Positions 1 through 5,419 of a stretch of DNA of 7,208 nt are shown in pieces. The first letter of the stretch is position 1. Each line of letters starts with the position of its first letter. The notes beneath the pieces were generated by a model that searched no databases, was not told the DNA's origin, and saw only the letters and a list, made by a program, of their open reading frames with translations. Source of the stretch: Selenomonadales bacterium (GTDB lineage Bacteria; Bacillota; Negativicutes; Selenomonadales; Selenomonadaceae). The position numbers and the translations under genes were made by a program. The DNA lies in contig CAAGHH010000016.1 in assembly GCA_900769615.1 (NCBI GenBank), forward strand, positions 1 to 7,208, in the 5' to 3' direction.

Positions 1-74
1 GGAGCGGAAAACGAGGCTCGAACTCGCGACCCCCACCTTGGCAAGGTGGTGCTCTACCACTGAGCTATTTCCGC
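1..74 (-). tRNA. tRNA-Gly (GCC), downstream copy, last base cut by window edge
   Basis: Read on the minus strand, this folds as a full cloverleaf: acceptor GCGGAAA/TTTCCGC, D arm GCTC-AGTGGTA-GAGC, anticodon arm CCACC-TTGCCAA-GGTGG, a five-base variable loop, and a T arm with TTCGAGC. The anticodon GCC lies at plus positions 40-42 and reads glycine GGC/GGT codons. The discriminator is T, usual for bacterial tRNA-Gly, and CCA is encoded; its final A falls just before base 1. The gene is identical to the copy at 81-155, six bases upstream in transcription order, and is probably cotranscribed with it. Confidence 0.96.
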
Positions 75-80
75 ATATTA

Positions 81-155
81 TGGAGCGGAAAACGAGGCTC
101 GAACTCGCGACCCCCACCTTGGCAAGGTGGTGCTCTACCACTGAGCTATTTCCGC
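81..155 (-). tRNA. tRNA-Gly (GCC), promoter-proximal copy with encoded CCA
   Basis: This is a complete 75-base cloverleaf including encoded TCCA at its 3' end, with anticodon GCC at plus positions 121-123. It matches the neighbouring copy over the whole tRNA and five further bases. The two copies are offset by 81 bases, so this is a recent or concerted tandem duplication. It is the first gene transcribed from the promoter at 207-235, with a leader of about 45 bases. Confidence 0.97.
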
Positions 156-206
156 ATATTTTTATCAACTAACAGTTAACCACTGTCTCGCTGACTGACA
201 AAATAT

Positions 207-235
207 ATTTTAACCATTTTACGTTCAGCTGTCAA
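207..235 (-). promoter_or_regulatory. Sigma-A type promoter of the tRNA-Gly pair
   Basis: On the minus strand a perfect TTGACA -35 box (235-230) is followed by a 17-base spacer and a TAAAAT -10 box (212-207, five of six bases). Transcription would start near position 200 and run into the tRNA at 155. This is the best promoter match in the window, as expected for a stable-RNA gene. Confidence 0.85.
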
Positions 236-286
236 CACTTTTTTCAAAATTTTTATAAAAAAAAGCAAAAAATTTAATTAATGCAC

Positions 287-323
287 ATAACTCTGTTATT
301 TATACACAAAATAACAGAGTTAT
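287..323 (-). terminator. 15-bp perfect inverted repeat, possible terminator of the asparaginase gene
   Basis: Arms 287-301 and 309-323 are exact complements around a 7-base loop. The hairpin lies 43 bases after the asparaginase stop codon. A T-rich stretch follows on the minus strand, but only about 14 to 20 bases after the stem, and the stem has few GC pairs, so terminator function is uncertain. The right part of the stem can instead pair with 338-347. Confidence 0.4.
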
Positions 324-353
324 CCCCATAAATGTGAATAACTCTGTGGATAA
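287..353. promoter_or_regulatory. DnaA-box cluster interwoven with three ATAACTCTGT repeats
   Basis: Four 9-mers match or nearly match the DnaA box TTATNCACA within 54 bases. They are TTATACACA (plus, 300-308), TTATCCCCA (plus, 320-328, one mismatch), TTATTCACA (minus, 341-333) and the consensus TTATCCACA (minus, 353-345). Two point right and two point left. The left flank (about 236-286) is strongly AT-rich. No dnaA, dnaN or rpmH lies nearby, so I call a putative DnaA-binding cluster and not an origin. The site overlaps the hairpin at 287-323 and sits between the asparaginase stop and the tRNA promoter. Confidence 0.6.
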
Positions 354-366
354 CTTGCTGGATATT

Positions 367-1359
367 TTAATATTTATTGAACCACGTTTGAATTGCTTCT
401 TTATCCTTACCTTGCACTAAAGCCAGCTGCAATAAAATTCTTGCCTTGGCAGGATTTAACGTATTGCCTTCAATAAAACCAGCTTCATTATAAGACTCTT
501 CCGCACTAGCAACACAGCCTCGCGGACAACGCGTACTGCGGACAACCATTATGCCTGTTTGCACTGCCTTTTTTAGTTCCATTTCCACTTGTTTAGGAAT
601 ACTGCCATTGCCCATGCCAGCGTAAATAATACCTCTAAAACCGCTAGCAATTGCGGCCTGCACTATTTGACCATTATCACCAGCATAAGCATACAATATG
701 CACACAGCTGGAAGCTTGGTTATCTTTTTTATTTTATTTAAATCAATTGGTAAATTTTCATATACTGTCTGACGCAAAAAATTTACCTTACCATCATTTA
801 TATCACCTAATGAACCAAAATTAGGTGATATAAACGTATCTACAGCCATAGTATGGCTCTTTATAGCATCATGGGCACCATCAATATGATTATTCATCAC
901 AATAAGCACGCCTTGACCTAACGTTTTATCATTTATAGCTACCCGAACTGCATCTAATAAATTAAGCGGACCATCCGCACTTATAGCAGTGGCTGGTCGC
1001 ATAGCACCAGTAAGCACTACTGGTTTTTTACTGTTGATAAGTAAACTAAGCAAATAGGCAGTTTCTTCCATCGTATCAGTACCATGCGTAATAACTATAC
1101 CCTCAACACTATCACTAGCCAAAAGTTCCTGACAACGATATACCAGTTTTAACTGCAAGTCCTGAGTGATGTCCTTACTATCAATAGCTGCCAATTCTTC
1201 ACCAGAAACATCCGCTATGTTTTTTACCTCTGGAACTGCAGCTAACAGCTCATTTATTCCAATAGCACCAGCTGCATAACCAGTTGTTGCGGTTTCAGCT
1301 GCCGCACTCCCCGCTATAGTACCACCAGTTGCAATAATAAAAATATGCTTTTTATTCAT
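367..1359 (-). CDS. ansB: Type II-like L-asparaginase, cytoplasmic form
   Basis: Hydrolyses L-asparagine to aspartate and ammonia. The 330-residue product carries both asparaginase signatures: TGGTIAG near the N-terminus with nucleophile Thr14, and HGTDTMEET with Thr94-Asp95. Tyr28, Ser61 and Lys167 occupy the remaining active-site positions of Escherichia coli AnsB. The C-terminus (TLNPAKARILLQLAL, ending in FNKY) closely follows the E. coli type II enzyme. No signal peptide is visible, since the protein starts MNKKHIFIIATGG directly on the first beta strand, so it is probably cytosolic, unlike periplasmic AnsB. I chose the ATG at 1359: the in-frame ATG at 1371 would lie inside the AAAGGA ribosome-binding site, which is 11 bases from the chosen start. 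The gene is monocistronic, divergent from the next one, and followed by a hairpin. Glutaminase side activity cannot be judged from sequence. Confidence 0.93.
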   Translation of the reverse strand: MNKKHIFIIATGGTIAGSAAAETATTGYAAGAIGINELLAAVPEVKNIADVSGEELAAIDSKDITQDLQLKLVYRCQELLASDSVEGIVITHGTDTMEETAYLLSLLINSKKPVVLTGAMRPATAISADGPLNLLDAVRVAINDKTLGQGVLIVMNNHIDGAHDAIKSHTMAVDTFISPNFGSLGDINDGKVNFLRQTVYENLPIDLNKIKKITKLPAVCILYAYAGDNGQIVQAAIASGFRGIIYAGMGNGSIPKQVEMELKKAVQTGIMVVRSTRCPRGCVASAEESYNEAGFIEGNTLNPAKARILLQLALVQGKDKEAIQTWFNKY

Positions 1360-1387
1360 AACTGTCCACATCCTTTTAGTTAACGAT

Positions 1388-1416
1388 TTAACATTATTCT
1401 GTTATATTATTATAAG
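1388..1416 (+). promoter_or_regulatory. Probable promoter of the 139-residue protein gene
   Basis: TTAACA (1388-1393), 17-base spacer, TATAAG (1411-1416); each box matches consensus at five of six positions. A start near 1423 gives a leader of about 27 bases containing the AAAGGGAG ribosome-binding site at 1435-1442, seven bases before the ATG. Confidence 0.55.
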
Positions 1417-1437
1417 TAGTTATATATTTAATTTAAA
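1409..1437 (-). promoter_or_regulatory. Probable promoter of the asparaginase gene
   Basis: Minus strand TTTAAA (1437-1432), 17-base spacer, perfect TATAAT (1414-1409). It overlaps the opposing promoter at 1388-1416, so the two polymerases would compete for the same -10 region. Confidence 0.55.
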
Positions 1438-1449
1438 GGGAGTTTTTTT

Positions 1450-1869
1450 ATGTCCGATGAAAAAAATAACAACAATATTCAGCCGCATGGCGTCGAACAG
1501 CAAATAAAAATGAATTTGGTAAAAATGATTCATAGCGGTGAAAATCCTTTTGATATCATCTACTATATAGCCAAAGAACTAGAAAAAGTCTCCGACGAAC
1601 CTGGTTATGCCAAGTACGTCGAAGACCAGCTGCGAACAGTTTATGGTTTTGCCCTAAAGCATGTAAAACCAATGCAAGATGAATTAGCTGAAGTTGAAGC
1701 CCGCTTAAAACGCATTGAAAAATCATACGAAAATCCTGAATTTACCGAAGAAGAACATATTCGCATCGGCTTTGCTATCAATAGACATAAAAAAAATATC
1801 GACAGGCTAAAAGCCATGATAAAAAAAGCCCAAGCAGAAAACGCCGAGCTTAATTTACATAAAATATAA
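1450..1869 (+). CDS. Uncharacterised 139-residue helical protein
   Basis: I do not recognise this family. It is a real gene: a strong AAAGGGAG ribosome-binding site seven bases before the ATG, a promoter upstream, and a strong terminator four bases after the stop. The protein has no cysteine, no membrane segment and no signal peptide. An Asn-rich N-terminal tail (residues 1-12) is followed by a predicted mostly helical part (about 15-70) containing NPFDIIYYIAKELEKVS. Two highly charged helices follow (about 73-93 and 99-135), separated by a YENPEF turn, which look like an antiparallel coiled-coil hairpin. A cytosolic scaffold, adaptor or small regulatory role would fit, but nothing in the sequence names one. 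Its only linked gene is the divergent asparaginase gene, and the shared promoter region is the only evidence for a connection. Confidence 0.85.
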   Translation: MSDEKNNNNIQPHGVEQQIKMNLVKMIHSGENPFDIIYYIAKELEKVSDEPGYAKYVEDQLRTVYGFALKHVKPMQDELAEVEARLKRIEKSYENPEFTEEEHIRIGFAINRHKKNIDRLKAMIKKAQAENAELNLHKI

Positions 1870-1872
1870 TAT

Positions 1873-1910
1873 AAATTACCCCCGTCTGCATAAGCATTCG
1901 GGGGTAATTT
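1873..1910. terminator. Bidirectional rho-independent terminator
   Basis: A 12-bp perfect stem (1873-1884 with 1899-1910) has five consecutive G:C pairs plus a closing G:C pair at the loop end, flanking A:T pairs, and a 14-base loop. A/T-rich tracts on both sides give U-rich tails in either direction. It lies between two convergent genes and can end both transcripts. Confidence 0.9.
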
Positions 1911-1968
1911 ATTGCCATCAGAACGTATGTAAGCCTACAATATAATTTTCAGCACCAAACTAAACAAA

Positions 1969-2613
1969 TCATTGTTTCTTAAATACTGATTTAGGCATTT
2001 TGCATACCGGACAAATAAAATCATCCGCTTCCTGATTTAAATCACCTTCGTAAATATATCCGCAAACAGAACATACCCAAATGTTTTTCTGTTCTTCTGG
2101 TGCTTGATAAGTAGGTGCATTTTTAGGTGCTTTTCCTTTGATAACCTCATGATAGTATTTATAGGTCATCGGTGGGTTTCCCTGTCCAGTTTCAGCACCA
2201 ATCACGCGCGCCAAAATAATATAGTGCGTTGCTACCTCATGCATAGCAATGACTTCGGCAATAATCCATCCAGCCGCATTGCTAGTCACGATAGGCATAT
2301 TTTCACAAAGTTTCCAATCAAACAGATTGTCAAATTTAGCTGTATCACGACCAGAGGTAAACCCCAATTTAGCTATAACATTAGGGTTGGTCTGTTCCGA
2401 CAATATTGAAATCGCAAAACGACCAGTACTTTTGATAGCTTCATACGTATAATTAGCTTTATTCATACTTACTGCAATTACAGGATCATCGCTTGTAATC
2501 TGCACAACTGTATTAACTATACAGCCTGTTGGACGATTATGAATCTCATCATGTACTCCAATTGCATACATACCATACGTTAACGACCACAATACTTTTT
2601 TGTTCAGTTCCAT
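1969..2613 (-). CDS. Flavin reductase-rubredoxin fusion (high-molecular-weight rubredoxin type)
   Basis: A two-domain cytosolic electron-transfer protein of 214 residues. Residues about 1-165 form a flavin-reductase-like split-barrel domain expected to bind FMN (PTGCIVNTVVQIT, SGRDTAKFDN and the GNPPMTYKYYHEVIKG end are typical). After a short Pro/Ala/Gln/Glu linker, residues 178-214 form a rubredoxin domain with iron ligands Cys181, Cys184, Cys201 and Cys204. Only 16 residues separate the two CxxC pairs, so this is the compact rubrerythrin-like form. The architecture is that of Moorella Hrb, which passes electrons from NADH to the flavodiiron protein FprA in oxygen/NO detoxification; the same role here is inference. 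The start is set by GGAGGG at 2621-2626, seven bases upstream. It lies 54 bases after the rfb operon on the same strand, with a long inverted repeat between. Confidence 0.88.
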   Translation of the reverse strand: MELNKKVLWSLTYGMYAIGVHDEIHNRPTGCIVNTVVQITSDDPVIAVSMNKANYTYEAIKSTGRFAISILSEQTNPNVIAKLGFTSGRDTAKFDNLFDWKLCENMPIVTSNAAGWIIAEVIAMHEVATHYIILARVIGAETGQGNPPMTYKYYHEVIKGKAPKNAPTYQAPEEQKNIWVCSVCGYIYEGDLNQEADDFICPVCKMPKSVFKKQ

Positions 2614-2638
2614 TTATTTTCCCTCCAATCTCAAAAGC

Positions 2639-2684
2639 TTTTATATATCAGTTAAAATTATTATATTTTAACTGATATATAAAA
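2639..2684 (-). repeat. 20-bp perfect inverted repeat overlapping the end of rfbG
   Basis: Arms 2639-2658 and 2665-2684 are exact complements around a 6-base loop. The right arm includes the last codons and the stop (2668-2670) of rfbG. There are only two G:C pairs and no clear T-run after the stem, so it would be a weak terminator or mRNA-stabilising hairpin. TATAAT occurs on the minus strand across the loop (2665-2660), so the structure may instead be a symmetrical operator around a promoter -10 box of the flavin reductase-rubredoxin gene, although its -35 region is poor. Confidence 0.6.
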
Positions 2685-3729
2685 AATCATTAATTTGCTT
2701 TTCCATAAGCTCACCAATATCAGAATCAGCCTGCCAGACCTTGGTCCATTCAACAGTTCTAGCGATAGCTTCATCAATATGCCATTTTGGTTGCCAGCCT
2801 AAAACAGCTTTTATTTTTGAGCAATCCAGCTTCAAAAAATTTGCCTCATGTGGTAATTCAACACTGACATCTCGCCATGTTACGTCCCCCCATCTATCAC
2901 AAAACAATTTTACTAAATTGCCCGTAGTAAGGCAGTCACACTCATCAGGACCAACATTGTAGCAGCCAGCCAACGCCGCATTTTCATATTGTTTTGCTGC
3001 GAGCAGCATATAAGCAAAAACAGGCTCTAATACATGCTGATAAGGTCTTATTGAATATGGATTACGTACCTCTATTATTTTTTTAGCCAACGCTGCTCGA
3101 ATACAGTCTGGTATGATACGATTAGGTGAAAAGTCGCCGCCACCTATTACATTACCAGCCCGGGCTGTAGAAATTGCTGCCTTGCCATCAGCAAAAAAAC
3201 TTTTTTTATAACTATGCGTCACCAGCTCTGAACAGCTTTTGCTATTTGAATAGGGATCATAACCGTCCAACGGTTCATCTTCACGATATCCCCATACCCA
3301 TTCCTTATTTTCATATACCTTATCTGTCGTAACATTAACAAAAGATTTTACGCTATCAGTCTGTCTTATACATTCTAAAACATTTACTGTTCCTATTACA
3401 TTGGTACTGTAAGTTCCAACCGGATCGCGATAACTCTCCAGAACTATTGGCTGAGCTGCTAAATGAAACACGATCTCCGGCTTAGTCATGGAAAAAGTAT
3501 GCTGCAGCAATTTAAGATCGCGAATGTCACCTATAATCGAAGTCATATTGCTCTTGACTCCAGAATTGCAAAATACAGCATCGCCTTCCTTCGTTGGCGA
3601 AGGCAAGGAAAAACCTGTCACCTTAGCACCAAACATCTCCAGCATTTTACATAACCAAATTCCTTTAAAGCCAGTATGTCCAGTTACTAAAACTCGTTTG
3701 TTCTTATAAAAATCCGGTCTAAAACTCAT
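2668..3729 (-). CDS. rfbG: CDP-glucose 4,6-dehydratase
   Basis: Converts CDP-D-glucose to CDP-4-keto-6-deoxy-D-glucose with tightly bound NAD, the second step of CDP-dideoxyhexose synthesis. The protein is an extended short-chain dehydrogenase/reductase of 353 residues, normal for RfbG. The Rossmann motif TGHTGFKG is at 16-23, the NAD-ribose motif HLAAQP at 89-94, catalytic TTDK at 134-137 and YSNSK at 160-164 (Tyr160, Lys164). GNVIGGGDF and the RPYQHVLEP stretch are hallmarks of this family as against dTDP-glucose dehydratases. The start codon overlaps the stop of rfbF in an ATGA arrangement, with only a weak ribosome-binding site, so translation is probably coupled. Its last four codons (LYIS) lie inside the long inverted repeat at 2639-2684. 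It is the last gene of the operon. Confidence 0.95.
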   Translation of the reverse strand: MSFRPDFYKNKRVLVTGHTGFKGIWLCKMLEMFGAKVTGFSLPSPTKEGDAVFCNSGVKSNMTSIIGDIRDLKLLQHTFSMTKPEIVFHLAAQPIVLESYRDPVGTYSTNVIGTVNVLECIRQTDSVKSFVNVTTDKVYENKEWVWGYREDEPLDGYDPYSNSKSCSELVTHSYKKSFFADGKAAISTARAGNVIGGGDFSPNRIIPDCIRAALAKKIIEVRNPYSIRPYQHVLEPVFAYMLLAAKQYENAALAGCYNVGPDECDCLTTGNLVKLFCDRWGDVTWRDVSVELPHEANFLKLDCSKIKAVLGWQPKWHIDEAIARTVEWTKVWQADSDIGELMEKQINDFLYIS

Positions 3730-4505
3730 TTATCCCACACTTTCCAAGGGGCCTTACCATGTTTCCATAAATTTTCCAATTGAATCTTTTCTCGCATGGT
3801 ATCCATGCATTGCCAAAAGCCACGATGCTGGTAACACATAAGCTGCCCCTCTGCTGCCAATTGCTGCAATGGTGCTTGTTCAAATATACAATCATCACCG
3901 CCAAGATAATCAAATACTTTTGGCTCAAGCACCATATAGCCAGCATTAATAGGTGCACTATCCTCTTTCGATTTTTCACGAAAAGACTGCACTGCATTAT
4001 CGCCACCGATATTCAACACGCCTTTAGATTGATCCAATAAAACCGATGTCAAGGTTGCCAACTTGCCATGGGCACGATGAAATTCAATAATCTTGGCAAT
4101 ATTAACATCACATACACCATCACCATAAGTCATACAAAAAGTTTCATCGCCAACGTATTTCTGTATTCTTTTTATGCGTCCGCCAGTCATAGTCTTATCA
4201 CCAGTATCCACTACTGTTACTCGCCAAGGCTCAGAGTGCTGTTCATGCAAAATAAGCTGATTGCCATGGGTCATATCAAAAGTAACATCACTGGTATATA
4301 AAAAATAATTGTTGAACCATTCTTTTATCATATATTGTTTATAACCAGCACAAATTACAAAATCATTGATACCATACGTTGAATATTCCTTCATTATATG
4401 CCAAAGAATCGGCATCCCACCGACCTCTATCATTGGCTTTGGCTTATACTGCGATTCTTCGGATATGCGTGTTCCATAACCGCCTGCTAGAATTACTGCC
4501 TTCAT
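3726..4505 (-). CDS. rfbF: Glucose-1-phosphate cytidylyltransferase
   Basis: Joins glucose-1-phosphate and CTP to give CDP-glucose and pyrophosphate, the entry step of the pathway. The 259-residue product has the sugar-nucleotidyltransferase signature MKAVILAGGYGTRISEE with KPKPMIEVGG at 21-30. It also has WHIMKEYSTYGINDFVICAGYK, the predicted metal-binding Asp129 in TYGDG, the substrate-contacting NAGYMVLEP (187-195) and the second metal ligand Asp235 in WQCMDTMREK. All match the Salmonella RfbF type. I start it at the ATG at 4505, the usual family start, because GAGG (4515-4512) lies six bases upstream. A GTG at 4517 is in frame and would overlap the preceding stop, but would add only four non-family residues. 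It is followed by rfbG with a 4-base overlap. Confidence 0.95.
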   Translation of the reverse strand: MKAVILAGGYGTRISEESQYKPKPMIEVGGMPILWHIMKEYSTYGINDFVICAGYKQYMIKEWFNNYFLYTSDVTFDMTHGNQLILHEQHSEPWRVTVVDTGDKTMTGGRIKRIQKYVGDETFCMTYGDGVCDVNIAKIIEFHRAHGKLATLTSVLLDQSKGVLNIGGDNAVQSFREKSKEDSAPINAGYMVLEPKVFDYLGGDDCIFEQAPLQQLAAEGQLMCYQHRGFWQCMDTMREKIQLENLWKHGKAPWKVWDK

Positions 4506-4513
4506 AACAAACC

Positions 4514-5401
4514 TCACACTTCATAACTACCAATACCATCTAAAAATTCAACCTTTGGCTGCCAGCCAGTATCTTTTATAATTTTAGTTACTTGCGGTCG
4601 CAGAGAATATACTGCCTTATCTAAACTATTCTGTCCATAATTTATCATCGCTGCTGGTGCTATATATTGCCTTATCAGCTCGGTAAATTCTCGTAAATGT
4701 CGATAATTACCATTAGCAATATTATAAATTTCGCCACTGCAGCCTTTTTCAGCTATCGCTAGGATTGCCTTAGCACCATCACTAGCTGCTAAAAAATCCC
4801 AATACTGGCTGCCATCAGTATTGAGTGAAAAGTTTTTACCCTGCTTTAAATTGTTTACCAAGGCTGGTAACATCCTGGAAAGCGGCTCAAATCTGCCATA
4901 CAAGCTAAAAATTCTTCCCCATAACCAATCAATATGCAAATCAGCAGCCAATTGACGGCTAAGAATACAGGTTGCCAACTTAGCTGAGCCGTAGGCATCT
5001 ATTGGCTGCGGCAAAATTTCTTCTGTTATTAAATTCTGACAAGGACCATATTCAGCCTGTGACCCTGTAACAATGAAACGTTTACACCCCATCCTTTGCA
5101 CTGCTTTTAACAAATCCAGTGTTATTGCCACATTACTGTATTGCTCCGTAAAATTATACCTGTCACCTTGCCAAGCTAAATGAAATACATAATCACAGCT
5201 ATCGCTGATGATTTCATCTAGTTTGCCATATTCAATCATATCTTGCTGAATCAATTGCAAATTAGGCAAAGCCTGCAATCGGCAATTGTGCGGCGAATTT
5301 GGACGTACTACCGCATAAACAAAATAGTCCTCTTTTAACAATAACTCTACTAGATTAGCCCCAGCAAAGCCAGCCGCCCCTGTTACAATACATTTTTTCA
5401 T
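4514..5401 (-). CDS. NAD(P)-dependent sugar reductase/epimerase, probable CDP-paratose/abequose synthase type
   Basis: An extended short-chain dehydrogenase of 295 residues. The Rossmann motif TGAAGFAG is at 7-14, HLAWQG at 74-79, Ser114 in VTGSQAEYG, and catalytic Tyr137/Lys141 in YGSAK; GRIFSLYG and DGSQYWDFL follow. The family includes the C4 reductases RfbJ (abequose synthase) and RfbS (paratose synthase). Its place between rfbH and rfbF makes C4 reduction of CDP-4-keto-3,6-dideoxyglucose the likeliest job. Sequence alone does not tell which C4 configuration is made, and it could instead act on an earlier keto-sugar or be an epimerase. The C-terminus ends soon after WQPKVEFLDGIG, lacking the final helix many relatives have. 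The start follows rfbH by 18 bases with a weak ribosome-binding site, and the TGA stop is 8 bases before the rfbF ATG. Confidence 0.85.
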   Translation of the reverse strand: MKKCIVTGAAGFAGANLVELLLKEDYFVYAVVRPNSPHNCRLQALPNLQLIQQDMIEYGKLDEIISDSCDYVFHLAWQGDRYNFTEQYSNVAITLDLLKAVQRMGCKRFIVTGSQAEYGPCQNLITEEILPQPIDAYGSAKLATCILSRQLAADLHIDWLWGRIFSLYGRFEPLSRMLPALVNNLKQGKNFSLNTDGSQYWDFLAASDGAKAILAIAEKGCSGEIYNIANGNYRHLREFTELIRQYIAPAAMINYGQNSLDKAVYSLRPQVTKIIKDTGWQPKVEFLDGIGSYEV

Positions 5402-5419
5402 ACCATTACCACATACATA

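Larger units (their letters stand above)
1..160. repeat. Tandem direct repeat of tRNA-Gly unit (79 identical bases, 81-base period)
   Basis: Bases 1-79 and 82-160 are identical, covering the tRNA and the ATATT spacer. The array may continue to the left of the window. Confidence 0.95.

Noticed and set aside
1..160. CRISPR-like or tRNA attachment-site repeat
   Set aside because: The repeat is simply the tRNA gene itself, with only two copies and a six-base spacer. No third partial copy of the tRNA 3' end was seen elsewhere in the window, so an att duplication is unsupported.
236..353. A bona fide chromosomal origin (oriC)
   Set aside because: DnaA boxes and an AT-rich flank are present, but there is no dnaA, dnaN, rpmH or parAB context and I see no clear DnaA-trio series. 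I report only a DnaA-box cluster.
1362..1370. Additional DnaA box (CTGTCCACA) before the asparaginase gene
   Set aside because: It has two mismatches at conserved positions, stands alone, and is inside the leader beside the start codon; chance explains it.
2104..2452. Plus-strand open frames opposite the flavin reductase gene
   Set aside because: They are antisense to a conserved enzyme, show no family resemblance, and have no supporting start signals.
3719..4006. Minus-strand 95-codon open frame inside rfbF
   Set aside because: It is a different-frame shadow of a well-recognised gene, with no ribosome-binding site or recognisable motif.
4506..4517. GTG start of rfbF at 4517
   Set aside because: It overlaps the previous stop neatly, but it adds residues not usual in the family, and GAGG lies at the right distance from the ATG at 4505.
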